A stretch of 38,871 nt of DNA from Candidatus Limiplasma stercoravium (GTDB lineage: Bacteria; Bacillota; Clostridia; Christensenellales; Aristaeellaceae). The DNA is taken from positions 1 through 38,871 of the forward strand of contig DVME01000072.1 in the NCBI GenBank assembly GCA_018715175.1. The letters are read 5' to 3'. The first letter of the stretch is position 1; each line of letters starts with the position of its first letter. This document shows positions 1 to 8,295 of the stretch, piece after piece. The notes under the pieces are model-generated. The model searched no databases and was not told where the DNA came from. It saw only the letters and a program-made list of their open reading frames with translations. Made by a program: the position numbers and the translations under genes.

Positions 1-276
1 CGACGTGGCCTGCCTAAGCGGTTTATAGGCCAGCCGCTCGATAAACACGCCCAGCGCCGTGCAAACCAGCATCGCTGCCACAACGGAAACCGCCGGCGGA
101 AGCTCAAGGTATTGCATGACGCAAAAGGAGATATATGCGCCGATCATAATGACATCGCCGTGCGCGAAGTTGAGCATTTTGGCGATTCCGTAAACCATGG
201 AATACCCCAGCGCAATGATGGCGTACACGCTGCCCAGGCTGATACCGTTGACCAGGTGGGACAGAAAGGAAATCAT
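1..276 (-). CDS. livH: Branched-chain amino acid ABC transporter permease, LivH-like (partial; 3' end outside window)
   Basis: Only the first 92 codons are in the window. The protein starts MISFLSHLVNGISLGSVYAI and continues through GYSMVYGIAKMLNFAHGD, the conserved N-terminal signature of LivH/BraD inner-membrane permeases, followed by a second hydrophobic segment and IERLAYKPLR. The family forms the membrane channel for import of Leu, Ile, Val or related amino acids together with LivM, LivG and LivF and a periplasmic or extracellular binding protein. The ATG is preceded by an AGGAGG site. It lies 129 bases downstream of the binding-protein gene on the same strand, so the two are probably one operon with livMGF beyond the window edge. 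Substrate specificity cannot be read from this fragment. Confidence 0.93.
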   Translation of the reverse strand, partial: MISFLSHLVNGISLGSVYAIIALGYSMVYGIAKMLNFAHGDVIMIGAYISFCVMQYLELPPAVSVVAAMLVCTALGVFIERLAYKPLRQATS

Positions 277-370
277 ACCGTGCCTCCTTCTTCCGGGCGT
301 CGAAGGTACGCAAAGCGACCAGCGGCAGCCAATCCTGACTGCCGTTGGTCGACCCGGATGGTGTGCGAAA

Positions 371-398
371 CGCCCGGACGGTCGATACCTTCCGGGCG
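371..398 (-). other. Intergenic hairpin between livK and livH
   Basis: An 8-bp perfect inverted repeat (CGCCCGGA / TCCGGGCG, 12-base loop) lies just after the livK stop codon. No U-run follows it, so it is not a convincing terminator. Such hairpins after binding-protein genes often stabilise the upstream mRNA 3' end, or partly attenuate transcription, so that the binding protein is made in excess over the permeases. That role is inference. Confidence 0.4.
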
Positions 399-405
399 GC
401 TGTCC

Positions 406-1536
406 TTACTTTGTGGCGCCCACATACACGCCGTCTTCAATAACGACGGCGGTGGGGGTCTTGTTGACGGCGCCGGTGGAATCCCAGCGCATCACGCCCG
501 TCAGACCCGAGATCTCCAGGTTGGGGAACTCGGCGATGAGCAGCTCGCAGGCTTCCTCGTAGCTGGTCTGGGCGGTGATGCCGGTGTTGAGCATGGCCTG
601 GTACAGGGCGTACATGCCGTCATAGGCATCGGCGGCGAACTGGTTGGGAATCTCGCCGTAAAGCTCCTGATACTTGCCCACGAAGCTCTGGGTCATCTCG
701 TCCTCAGCGTCCGCGGAGAAGGGGGTCAGCAGCATGACGCCCTCGGCCAGGCTGGTGTCAAAGCCCTCCAGCCCCAAAATGCCGTCCATGCCGTCCACAC
801 CGAAGAACAGGGGCGCATAGCCCACGGCGTTGGCCTGGGTGAGAATCATGGAAGCAGGCGTATAGTAGATGGGCAGGAACACCACGTCCGCGCCGGCGTC
901 CTTCATGGCCGCCACCTGCACGGAGAAGTCGGCGTTGCTGTCGTCGCTGAAGGCGCTCTCCGCGACGATTTCCAGGCCCAGCTCGGCAGCCTTGGCCTTG
1001 AAGGTTTCGCAGATGCCGATGGAGTAGTCGATGGCGTTGTTGTAAATGATGCCGATCTTGGTGCCCAGCCCGTTTTGGGCGATGTACTCAGCCGAGGCGG
1101 AACCCTGCGCAGAGTCCGTGAAGCACACCTGGAACATGTTGTCCTTGCCGTCGATCACCAAATCCGCGGAAGCCGAGGGCGTGAGCATGAACACGCGCTC
1201 CTCGTACGCCACGGCCGAAACCGCGATGCAGGAACCGGAGGTCACGGTGCCCAGGATGACCATCGCGCCGCCGTCCATGAGGTTGTTGTAAGCGTTGACG
1301 CCCTTTTCGCCGTCGCCTTCGTCGTCCTGCGCGACGATCTCAAACTGCAGCCCGCCCAGGGCGTTGATTTCGTCGGCGGCGATCTTGGCGCCGTTAACGG
1401 CCGCGTTGCCATAAATGGCGTAGGGGCCCGTCATGGGGCCAATCATGCCTATCTGAATGGTGTCCTCGGCCATGGCCGGAAGCGCGATGCCGACGGCCAA
1501 TACCAGGGCCAGGAGCATGGAGACCATTTTCTTCAT
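406..1536 (-). CDS. livK: Branched-chain amino acid-type ABC transporter substrate-binding protein
   Basis: A 376-residue extracytoplasmic solute receptor of the Leu/Ile/Val-binding (periplasmic binding protein type 1) family. Residues 1-23 are a Sec signal peptide (MKKMVSMLLALVLAVGIALPAMA) with an AMA-E cleavage site and no lipobox cysteine. That is unusual for a Gram-positive binding protein, which is normally lipid-anchored. The mature protein opens with the family hallmark IGMIGPMTGPYAIYG and includes NGAKIAADEINALGG. The start has a GGGAGG site. It is first in its operon, with its own promoter just upstream, and is followed by livH. The ligand could be a branched-chain amino acid, another small amino acid or an amide; the sequence does not decide. 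Confidence 0.93.
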   Translation of the reverse strand: MKKMVSMLLALVLAVGIALPAMAEDTIQIGMIGPMTGPYAIYGNAAVNGAKIAADEINALGGLQFEIVAQDDEGDGEKGVNAYNNLMDGGAMVILGTVTSGSCIAVSAVAYEERVFMLTPSASADLVIDGKDNMFQVCFTDSAQGSASAEYIAQNGLGTKIGIIYNNAIDYSIGICETFKAKAAELGLEIVAESAFSDDSNADFSVQVAAMKDAGADVVFLPIYYTPASMILTQANAVGYAPLFFGVDGMDGILGLEGFDTSLAEGVMLLTPFSADAEDEMTQSFVGKYQELYGEIPNQFAADAYDGMYALYQAMLNTGITAQTSYEEACELLIAEFPNLEISGLTGVMRWDSTGAVNKTPTAVVIEDGVYVGATK

Positions 1537-1599
1537 CGTATTCTTCCTCCCTACTGTACTTCAATCCCTCGCGGGCAGCACACCCGCAATGGTGTGCAT

Positions 1600-1628
1600 A
1601 TTATAGACCCTGCGCCGCGTCCGTGCAA
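1600..1628 (-). promoter_or_regulatory. Sigma-A promoter of the livK operon
   Basis: Read on the minus strand: TTGCAC (1623-1628), 17-base spacer, TATAAT (1600-1605). Transcription would start near 1593 and give a leader of about 55 bases. That leader contains a small 5-bp hairpin (GCGGG/CCCGC, 1571-1587) before the ribosome binding site. Confidence 0.75.
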
Positions 1629-1671
1629 GCGCTTGGGCCGATTTTGTCTGTATTTGCAATGTTTTTCCGGT

Positions 1672-2790
1672 TTATTTGGCCAAGTTTTCGCCAAATGAGA
1701 CAAACGGCGTCATGCGGGCTTCCTCCTCGATGCCGCCGCCCAAGCAGGTCTCCCCCTGGTAGAGCACCACGCTCTGCCCCGGGGTCACGGCGCGCTGCGG
1801 CGCGTCGGGCGCGAGGTATAGGTTGTCCCCGTCCAAAAGCGCCCAAACGGGCTGGTCAGGCTGGCGGTAGCGAAACCGCGCCGTACAGCGGAAAGGCTCC
1901 CCGTCGCGGGCGGGCGGCTCCCCGGCAATCCAGGTCAGCTGCGAAGCGCGGACGAAACGGCTGTACAGGCGGGGGCTGTCCTCGCCCTGGGCGACCACCA
2001 GCACATTGGCGGCCAGATCCTTGTCAATGACAAACCAGCGCCGTCCATCGCCCCGGCCGCCGATGCCCAGGCCCCGGCGCTGGCCAAGGGTATAATAGGC
2101 CAGGCCGATGTGCTGCCCCACGATTTGGCCGTCCTGGGTGCGGATGTCGCCAGGCTGCACGGGCAGATAGTTTTGCAAAAAAGCGCGAAAGTTACGCTCG
2201 CCAATGAAGCAAACGCCGGTGGAGTCCTTTTTGCGGGCCGTCGGCAGCCCCGCCTCCCGCGCCAGCTCGCGCACCTGCGCCTTGGTCATCCCACCCACGG
2301 GAAACAGCGCGCCCTCCAGCTGGCGGTGGTTGAGCATGTAGAGAAAATAGCTCTGATCCTTGTTGGCGTCCACGCCGCGCAGCAGCGTCGCCCGCGCTCC
2401 GCTTTCGCCGCGGCGCACAAAATGCCCCGTAGCCATGTACGTCCCGCCCAGGCTATGCGCATAGTCCAAAAAGGCGCGGAACTTGATTTCCCGGTTGCAC
2501 AGCACATCCGGGTTGGGCGTGCGGCCCTTTTGATACTCGCTGAGAAAATGCTGGAACACGCGCTCGTAATACGCTTGTTCAAAATTGACCGCATATGCCG
2601 GGATGTCGATGCGGTCGCACACGTCGCGCACGTCGTCCCAGTCGCGCGCGGCGGTGCAGACGCCGTCTTCGTCCTTCTCGTCCCAGTTTTTCATAAACAC
2701 GCCGACCACATCGTAGCCCTGCCGCTTGAGCAGCAGCGCCGCCACGGAGCTGTCCACCCCGCCCGACATGCCCACGACGACCCTTTCCAT
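1672..2790 (-). CDS. mnmA: tRNA-specific 2-thiouridylase MnmA
   Basis: A 372-residue enzyme that thiolates U34 in the wobble position of tRNA-Lys, -Glu and -Gln, using sulfur relayed from a cysteine desulfurase. The N-terminal PP-loop ATPase motif SGGVDSS is at residues 9-15. The two catalytic cysteines are C98 (DVLCNREIKF) and C194 (GVCFIGERNF). The C-terminal beta-barrel contains YYTLGQRRGLGIGG. Length matches the family. The ATG lies 15 bases after the HAD-Tmk stop codon with a GGAGGG site, so it is co-transcribed with the tmk fusion and the YaaO-like gene. An inverted repeat covers the last codons (1675-1695), but no U-run follows. Confidence 0.97.
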   Translation of the reverse strand: MERVVVGMSGGVDSSVAALLLKRQGYDVVGVFMKNWDEKDEDGVCTAARDWDDVRDVCDRIDIPAYAVNFEQAYYERVFQHFLSEYQKGRTPNPDVLCNREIKFRAFLDYAHSLGGTYMATGHFVRRGESGARATLLRGVDANKDQSYFLYMLNHRQLEGALFPVGGMTKAQVRELAREAGLPTARKKDSTGVCFIGERNFRAFLQNYLPVQPGDIRTQDGQIVGQHIGLAYYTLGQRRGLGIGGRGDGRRWFVIDKDLAANVLVVAQGEDSPRLYSRFVRASQLTWIAGEPPARDGEPFRCTARFRYRQPDQPVWALLDGDNLYLAPDAPQRAVTPGQSVVLYQGETCLGGGIEEEARMTPFVSFGENLAK

Positions 2791-2805
2791 CCTCCGCGCC
2801 CTCCG

Positions 2806-4104
2806 TCAATCCTTGTCCTTAAGCTGCGGCAGCAGGCGCGAAAGCACGGCCTTGAGCGCGTCGTGCGCCACCGCGTCCACGCTCTGATCCGCATTCACCG
2901 TCAAAAAGCGGCGGCGGTTGTCGCGGATCTGCTTTTCATAGGCATGCTGAACCCGTTCGTGGAAATCGTCCGCCTCCAGCTCCAGGCGGTCCGGCTCGGA
3001 GGCGCGCAGGCGGCGGCGCAGCGCCGCGGCATGGTCGATGCTCAAATACAGGGTGGCGTCGGGCATCATGTCGCCCACGGCCGGCGCGTTCAGCTGCCGC
3101 ACCACCTCCGTGCCCAGTCCGCGGCCGCCGCCCTGATAGGCCACGGAGCTATCCACAAAGCGGTCGCACAAGACAAGCATCCCCCGCTCCACCGCCGGGC
3201 GGATGACCTGCGCCACATGCTGCGCGCGCGAGGCCGCGTACAGCAGCGCCTCGCATTCGGGGCACATGTCGGCGTTGGCCGTATCCAGGATGATGCGGCG
3301 GATGTCCTCGCTAATGGGACATCCCCCGGGCTCGCGGGTGCGCAAAACGCTGTAACCGTATTGCCTCAGGCTTTTTTCCAGCAAATCCACCTGGGTGGTC
3401 TTGCCCGATCCGTCCGGGCCCTCCACGCTGAGAAAAAAGCCGCGCGGCACCTGCGCGCCCGGACAAAGCAGCGCGCGCAGGGCTTCGGTATCCGGCACGA
3501 CCACCGTCGCCCCCGCCGTGACCAGCTCCTCCTCCGTGCCGCAGCCCCAGCCCGCGCCAATGCCGTCCACCCCGGCTTCCCGCGCGCCGGCCATGTCAAA
3601 GCGGCGGTCGCCCACCATGGCGGCCCGCTCGTAGCGCTCGGGCAGGGCGCGGCGGATCAGTTCCGCCTTGCCCAGCTGCTTTTCCTCCATGCCCTCGCCG
3701 GCCACCCGGTCAAAGTAGTCCTCCAGCGCAAACAGGCGCAAGATGGCCTCGGCCATTTTGCGGGGCTTGCTGGTGGCCAGGCCCACGTGTACGCCGCCGT
3801 CCTTGAGCATGCGCAGCACCGTGCGCAGATGCGGATACACAGCGTAGCGCCGCATGCCCTCGGCGCGAAACACGTCGTGATACGCCGTCATGACCGGCTC
3901 GACCATCTCCTGGGGCACCTTGAGCAGCGTGCGCAGCGAATCGCGCAGCGGCGGGCCCACCAATTCGCGCAAATCCGCCTCGGGCGGCACGGGCAATCCC
4001 AGGCTCTCCATCGCCCGGCAGACGCTGGAAGCGATGCCCTCCTCGGCGTCAAAAAGCGTTCCATCCAGGTCAAAAGCGACGGCGTCATAAGGAAAAGCGT
4101 TCAT
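2806..4104 (-). CDS. tmk: Fused HAD-family phosphatase and thymidylate kinase
   Basis: A 432-residue bifunctional protein. Residues 1-215 are a HAD hydrolase of the phosphoglycolate phosphatase/pyrophosphatase type: motif I DLDGT with D12 and D14, a motif II region at TSKPRK (111-116), K146, and motif IV GDRRFD with D166 and D170. Residues 222-432 are a complete thymidylate kinase, which phosphorylates dTMP to dTDP: P-loop EGPDGSGKTT (228-237), TREPGG (256-261), DRFVDSS (314-320), and the lid/base region with GGGRGLG. No internal stop or start separates the halves, and both keep their catalytic residues. The HAD substrate is unknown; a nucleoside monophosphate or PPi would fit a nucleotide-salvage role (inference). 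The gene starts 3 bases after the upstream stop codon. Confidence 0.95.
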   Translation of the reverse strand: MNAFPYDAVAFDLDGTLFDAEEGIASSVCRAMESLGLPVPPEADLRELVGPPLRDSLRTLLKVPQEMVEPVMTAYHDVFRAEGMRRYAVYPHLRTVLRMLKDGGVHVGLATSKPRKMAEAILRLFALEDYFDRVAGEGMEEKQLGKAELIRRALPERYERAAMVGDRRFDMAGAREAGVDGIGAGWGCGTEEELVTAGATVVVPDTEALRALLCPGAQVPRGFFLSVEGPDGSGKTTQVDLLEKSLRQYGYSVLRTREPGGCPISEDIRRIILDTANADMCPECEALLYAASRAQHVAQVIRPAVERGMLVLCDRFVDSSVAYQGGGRGLGTEVVRQLNAPAVGDMMPDATLYLSIDHAAALRRRLRASEPDRLELEADDFHERVQHAYEKQIRDNRRRFLTVNADQSVDAVAHDALKAVLSRLLPQLKDKD

Positions 4105-4107
4105 GAT

Positions 4108-5463
4108 TCAAGCTCCCTCCGTATCGATTGCGCACGCGATGGCGCCCTGCGCGTCCAGGCCGAACGCACGGCCCGGGGGCAGCGAGGCCAGGTAGCCGGC
4201 CAGCGCGGGGGTGATGATCTCGCCCGGGGTCAAAAGCGCGGTTCCCGGCGGATACAGCCCCGCCGTCACGCCGCATACGCGCCCGGCCGCCTCGCCCACG
4301 GGCACGGGCGCCGTAGGCGCGAAGGCCGCCCGGCGCAAGGGCCAGGCGCGGGGCGGCAGGCCGGCCGGCGGCGCGGGCAAAGGCTTTGTCGCGCGCACAG
4401 CCGGCCCCAGCTCCCCCAGCGCCGCCGCCAGCGCGTCCAGCCGCGGTTGAAAATCCATCAGCGACAGGATGCACACCACGCGGCGTTCATCGGCCATCTC
4501 CACATCCACCCCGCGCGCGGCCAACGCTTCCTGAAGCCAAAACCCGCCCTGCGGCGCGCCAAGCACCAGCCTTGTCTCATCATGCGGCGCAGGGCCTGCC
4601 GGCCGGTAGCCCAGCGGCGCGACGGCTTCATAAAAACGCGCCACCGCCTTTTCCAATCGGCTCAATGCTTGCGCGCCATGCTGATCCATCCAGGCCCGGG
4701 CGTCGTCCAGGGCCATGAGCCCCACAAAGGAAGGGCTGCTGGTATCCACCATGCGCACCATGCGCCTCAGGCGAGCGGCGTCCACGCCCGGCATGGCGTG
4801 CAGCCAGGCCCCCGCGTTGAGCGCCGGCAGGGTTTTGTGCGCCGACTGAACAAACATATCCGCGCCCAGTTCGCCGGCATTGGGCGTGGACGCCTTCCAG
4901 TTAAGGTGCGCCCCGTGCGCCTCATCGCACAAAACCATGACCCCGTGCGCCCGCGCCCAGGCAACCGCACGCGCCGGCCATGCCAGGGCGCCGTAGTAAT
5001 CCGGCCGCACCACCAGCATGGCGGCAGCGTCCGGCGCGCGGCGCAGGGCGTCGAGGTAACTTTCCTCCGGCGTGCTCACAAGGCCGTCCGACATCGTCCA
5101 TTCGGCAAACACCGGCTCCAGGCCGGCCATGGCGCATAGATGAAGGGCGCTGATATGGGCGTTTCGCGGCAGCACAACCCGCCCGCCCTTCCCGGCGGCA
5201 TACAAAAGCATGGCCTGAACCCCGGCGGTGGAGCCGCCGTGCAACATCAACGTCTGCTCCGCGCCCGCGCTGCGCGCGCAGAGCGCCTCGGCCCGGGCAA
5301 CGGCTCCGTAAGGCGCGTAAAGGTCGTCCGTTGCGGCAAGCTCGGTGGTTTCCAAGCGGTAGGGATCGACCGGACCGAAAGGCCCCTGCCCCTGCGCGCC
5401 GGGCATATGCAGGGACAGCCGCCGCGACGCCGCCTCCAGCATTTCATGCATGGGCCTCTCCAC
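4108..5463 (-). CDS. PLP-dependent Orn/Lys/Arg decarboxylase-family protein (YaaO-like)
   Basis: About 451 residues, fold-type I PLP enzyme of the ornithine/lysine/arginine decarboxylase major domain family. Visible motifs, numbered from the GTG start: LHGGSTAG (74-81), LPRNAHIS (98-105), DEAHGAH (180-186) and SAHKTL with the likely PLP lysine K210. The C-terminal region is alanine- and proline-rich. GTG at 5463 is preferred because AAGGAGG lies 10 bases upstream; an in-frame ATG four codons later has no ribosome binding site at a usable distance. The gene directly precedes tmk, the same neighbour relation as Bacillus yaaO-tmk. The substrate of this short, non-inducible subgroup is not settled, so decarboxylase activity on arginine, lysine or ornithine is a family-level expectation only. 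Confidence 0.9.
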   Translation of the reverse strand: MERPMHEMLEAASRRLSLHMPGAQGQGPFGPVDPYRLETTELAATDDLYAPYGAVARAEALCARSAGAEQTLMLHGGSTAGVQAMLLYAAGKGGRVVLPRNAHISALHLCAMAGLEPVFAEWTMSDGLVSTPEESYLDALRRAPDAAAMLVVRPDYYGALAWPARAVAWARAHGVMVLCDEAHGAHLNWKASTPNAGELGADMFVQSAHKTLPALNAGAWLHAMPGVDAARLRRMVRMVDTSSPSFVGLMALDDARAWMDQHGAQALSRLEKAVARFYEAVAPLGYRPAGPAPHDETRLVLGAPQGGFWLQEALAARGVDVEMADERRVVCILSLMDFQPRLDALAAALGELGPAVRATKPLPAPPAGLPPRAWPLRRAAFAPTAPVPVGEAAGRVCGVTAGLYPPGTALLTPGEIITPALAGYLASLPPGRAFGLDAQGAIACAIDTEGA

Positions 5464-5495
5464 CGCTTTCGCACCTCCTTGCCTGTACCGATGCA

Positions 5496-5524
5496 AGCAT
5501 AGCAAAAAACGGCCGGCGATGCAA
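5496..5524 (-). promoter_or_regulatory. Promoter of the yaaO-like/tmk/mnmA operon
   Basis: Minus strand: TTGCAT (5519-5524), 17-base spacer, TATGCT (5496-5501) with an upstream TGn extension. The start would fall near 5489, about 26 bases before the GTG start codon. It is back to back with the plus-strand promoter at 5532-5560. Confidence 0.65.
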
Positions 5525-5531
5525 GCCCGGC

Positions 5532-5560
5532 TTGCGGCGCGCGCCGCGGCATGGTATACT
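5532..5560 (+). promoter_or_regulatory. Promoter of the two-gene membrane protein operon
   Basis: Plus strand: TTGCGG (5532-5537), 17-base spacer, TATACT (5555-5560), with TGG immediately before the -10 giving an extended -10. It lies about 46 bases ahead of the ATG at 5607. Confidence 0.65.
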
Positions 5561-5606
5561 GAAAGCCGAAGCCCTCGTCATTTTTCGCAAAGGAGGCGTC
5601 AAAACG

Positions 5607-7103
5607 ATGAAGGAAAGCCTGCGGGCCATGGCGCCCAGCCGCCGCGCGCTTGTTGTGTCGGGCTGGGCGGTGCTGGTTTTTTCACCGTTCGCGCTGCTTT
5701 TGCTCATAGGGCTTTTGACGGGCTGCAACGCCTTTGCCGCGCGTCCCGTATGGCCCGACGAGCTCTCCTACTGGCGCGGCCTTTTTGCCTGGAACCAGAT
5801 GGGTTTTGAAGGCGGGCTCAACGGCCTGTACGAGCAGGCGGCCCGCTACGGCATCCTGGGCACGGACGGGCTGAGCCCCATTGTGCTGTACGGCTGGTTT
5901 GTCAAGCTCTTTGGGCTCAGCGAGGCCAGCATCCTGCTGGGCAACGCGGTATGGGTGTCCCTGGGCGCGCTGGTTTGCTGCGCGCTCCTTCGGCCTTCGC
6001 CCGGCGCGTCGCTTTCCCTGGCGGCTTTGTTTGCGCTCTTTCCGCCGGTCATCCTCTATGTGACGACCTCCATGACGGAGGTGTTCGGTTACGCGCTGGC
6101 GCTGATGTACGCGCCGCTGCTCATCCGCACCGTCCAGACCGGCAAGGGGCGCTATGCCGCGCTTTTGCTGGCGCTGGTCACCCTGGCGGCGCTGCACCGC
6201 GCGCTCTATGCGCTCCTTGCGCTGCCGGTTTTGGCCGCTTACGCCCACGGCCGCCCCGGACGGCTGCGCGTCGCGCTGTGCGCCCTGGCCGCGCTGGGGT
6301 TGAGCGCGGGCTGCATGGCCGCGTGCTTTTTCCTGGAGGCGCCCAATCCGCAGGGATTTGTACATCATCTGTTGCAGCAGAAGGATTTCAGCATGTTCCT
6401 GAGCATGCTTTTCAGCCATGCCAAGGCCAATGTGCTGGAGTATTTCACCCGTCCCGCCACGTTTATGGAAGCCGCCCTGCGCCTGACCTATCTATGCGTG
6501 GCGGCGGCCTGTTTGGTGGGCGCGTTTACAGCCCGGCGGCGGAAAAAGGGGGCGCGCGTGGACGCCGAATTGCTGGGCTGCTTTGGGCTGCTGACGGCGG
6601 CTTGGGGCCTGACGTTGACCTTTTACGAGGTGGGCGACTGGGTGGATTACCGCATGCTGTCGCCGTTTTTGTGGCTGACGCTGGCCTACCTGCTTCTGCG
6701 GCGGCGGGTGGTTCTGCCGCGGGCGGCGCTGGCCGCCGGCGCCATCACGCTGGCTGTGATGCTTTCGCAGCCGGCCACCGGCGCCTTTGCCGACCCCAAC
6801 CGCTTTACCCCTGCGCCGGAGGATCCTGCGCTTTCCCAGGCGATCTCGGCGGTCGTCTATGACGCGCAGGCCGAAAACCCGCTGACCAACACCGTGCGCA
6901 CCGACGTGAGCACCTTGCAGGCCATGCGGGAACTGGATCCTGGACTTGGGTTGCAATTCGGTTGGTTCACCACCGACACCACGGGCCAGAGCGCCTGGAT
7001 TTTGACCGACCGCCTCAAGTGCGCCGTCAACGGCTATGAACGCGTGGCAGACACCGGCGGCTACAAGGTTTACCGTCTTATCGAGTCCTACGAGGAGGAA
7101 TGA
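5607..7103 (+). CDS. Polytopic membrane protein, GT-C glycosyltransferase-like
   Basis: 498 residues starting at an ATG with an AAAGGAGG site 9 bases upstream; the open frame extends further upstream but without a sensible start. It has about ten hydrophobic segments: one near residues 15-35, then a large first extracytoplasmic loop, a run of helices in the middle, and a soluble C-terminal tail of about 100 residues. The first loop carries WPDELSYWR, an acidic Asp-Glu pair in the position used as catalytic base by GT-C fold transferases that use polyprenyl-phosphate sugars. I do not recognise a named family, and the enzymatic role is inference from topology and that motif. It is directly followed by a second membrane protein whose ATG begins 2 bases after this stop. 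Confidence 0.85.
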   Translation: MKESLRAMAPSRRALVVSGWAVLVFSPFALLLLIGLLTGCNAFAARPVWPDELSYWRGLFAWNQMGFEGGLNGLYEQAARYGILGTDGLSPIVLYGWFVKLFGLSEASILLGNAVWVSLGALVCCALLRPSPGASLSLAALFALFPPVILYVTTSMTEVFGYALALMYAPLLIRTVQTGKGRYAALLLALVTLAALHRALYALLALPVLAAYAHGRPGRLRVALCALAALGLSAGCMAACFFLEAPNPQGFVHHLLQQKDFSMFLSMLFSHAKANVLEYFTRPATFMEAALRLTYLCVAAACLVGAFTARRRKKGARVDAELLGCFGLLTAAWGLTLTFYEVGDWVDYRMLSPFLWLTLAYLLLRRRVVLPRAALAAGAITLAVMLSQPATGAFADPNRFTPAPEDPALSQAISAVVYDAQAENPLTNTVRTDVSTLQAMRELDPGLGLQFGWFTTDTTGQSAWILTDRLKCAVNGYERVADTGGYKVYRLIESYEEE

Positions 7104-7104
7104 C

Positions 7105-8295
7105 ATGCCCGCCCATCCGCCTTCTACCTCGCGCGCGGATCAGGTTGTCCAATGGGCAGCGCTGGCTGGGGTGCTGGCGTTGTCCTTCGCGCTGTTTTAT
7201 CACCTTTGCCAACTTCCCTCCAGCGACATCAGCATTCACGCTGCCTGGGCTGCCGAGGGCGATTTTTCGCAGCCGGTTTCCTTTTTGCGCCACGGCGCGC
7301 ATCCCCTGTGGCACGTGCTGGTGGCCGGGCTGCTCAGACTGGGGCTGCCCCTGGATTGTTCCGCGGCGCTGATAACAACGCTGAGCAAGGGCGCGCAGCT
7401 ATGCCTGGTGCGAAACATCCTGTCCTCGCGCCTGCGCATGAGCGCCAACGCTGTCACCCTTCTTAGCGTTCTGTGCGTCCTGGTTTCTTCCCTGTGCGTG
7501 CCCTGGTACAATCCTACCGTCTACTACAACGTCGGCACGCCCAACACCTGGCACAGCTGCACCCAGCTGGCCGGCATGGTGTTTATGCTTATGTGCGTGC
7601 CTCTCACCGCGCGCTGCTACGACCGTTTTGATAAGCAATTGCCCAGCCGGGAAGCGACGACGCCCTGGCGAGACACCGCGCTTTTGGGCGCGCTGCTGTT
7701 TTTGAGCCTGCTGGCCAAGCCTACCTTTATGCAAGCCTTTTTGCCGGCCGCCTGCCTGTTTTTTCTGGTTCAATGGATCCGCCATCCCCGCAACAGCCGC
7801 TATTTTCTCCAGGTGCTGCTTTGCGTGCTGCCCAGCATCCTATTCATGCTGGCGCAGTACTTTTACTACTTTGGCGCCCTGGGCGGTTCGCAGGGCAGCG
7901 TGACGCTGGAAGTCTCCCTGGAGAAAGCCAAGACCACCCTCCTTTGCGTGCTGCTGATGCAGGCCTTTCCCCTGTACGCCTTTGCGGTAAGCCGCAAGGC
8001 CGTGCGCCGGGACACCCTGTTTTGGCTGACGCTGGGCCTCAACGCCGTGAGCGTCCTGGAGTTCCTGTTCTTGGGAGAAAGCGGCCGGCGCGCCGGGGAC
8101 GGCAATTTCGGCTGGGGCATGATGGGGGCGGCGATGATGAGCTGGGTGGTGGGCCTATCGGCCTATTTTCAGGCGCGTTCGGCCAGGGCGCTCAGCCGCT
8201 TCAAAGCCTTGGGCGGCGATTTGCTGTTGGGCTGGCACCTCATCAGCGGCGTATACTACATCGTTTACCTGTTTACCTCCGGCGCGGCGCTTTGA
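7105..8295 (+). CDS. Polytopic membrane protein of unknown function
   Basis: 396 residues, ATG at 7105 with GAGGAGG ending 7 bases upstream inside the end of the preceding gene. It has about ten hydrophobic segments. The first long outer loop after TM1 contains SSDISIHAAWAAEGDF, followed by HGAHPLWHVLVAGLLRLG. That arrangement recalls the first loop of GT-C-like membrane proteins and matches the general plan of the upstream partner. No family is recognised. The two genes probably form one operon and may act together on an envelope glycan or lipid (inference). The last 31 bases overlap the 3' end of the convergent aroQ gene, so no terminator separates the two operons. Confidence 0.82.
   Translation: MPAHPPSTSRADQVVQWAALAGVLALSFALFYHLCQLPSSDISIHAAWAAEGDFSQPVSFLRHGAHPLWHVLVAGLLRLGLPLDCSAALITTLSKGAQLCLVRNILSSRLRMSANAVTLLSVLCVLVSSLCVPWYNPTVYYNVGTPNTWHSCTQLAGMVFMLMCVPLTARCYDRFDKQLPSREATTPWRDTALLGALLFLSLLAKPTFMQAFLPAACLFFLVQWIRHPRNSRYFLQVLLCVLPSILFMLAQYFYYFGALGGSQGSVTLEVSLEKAKTTLLCVLLMQAFPLYAFAVSRKAVRRDTLFWLTLGLNAVSVLEFLFLGESGRRAGDGNFGWGMMGAAMMSWVVGLSAYFQARSARALSRFKALGGDLLLGWHLISGVYYIVYLFTSGAAL

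Noticed and set aside
1675..1695. Terminator at the end of mnmA
   Set aside because: TTTGGC/GCCAAA forms a stem over the last codons, but no U-run follows on the minus strand.
2110..5139. A plus-strand open frame of 1009 codons opposite mnmA, tmk and the YaaO-like gene
   Set aside because: Same high-GC shadow effect; the minus-strand genes have full motif sets.
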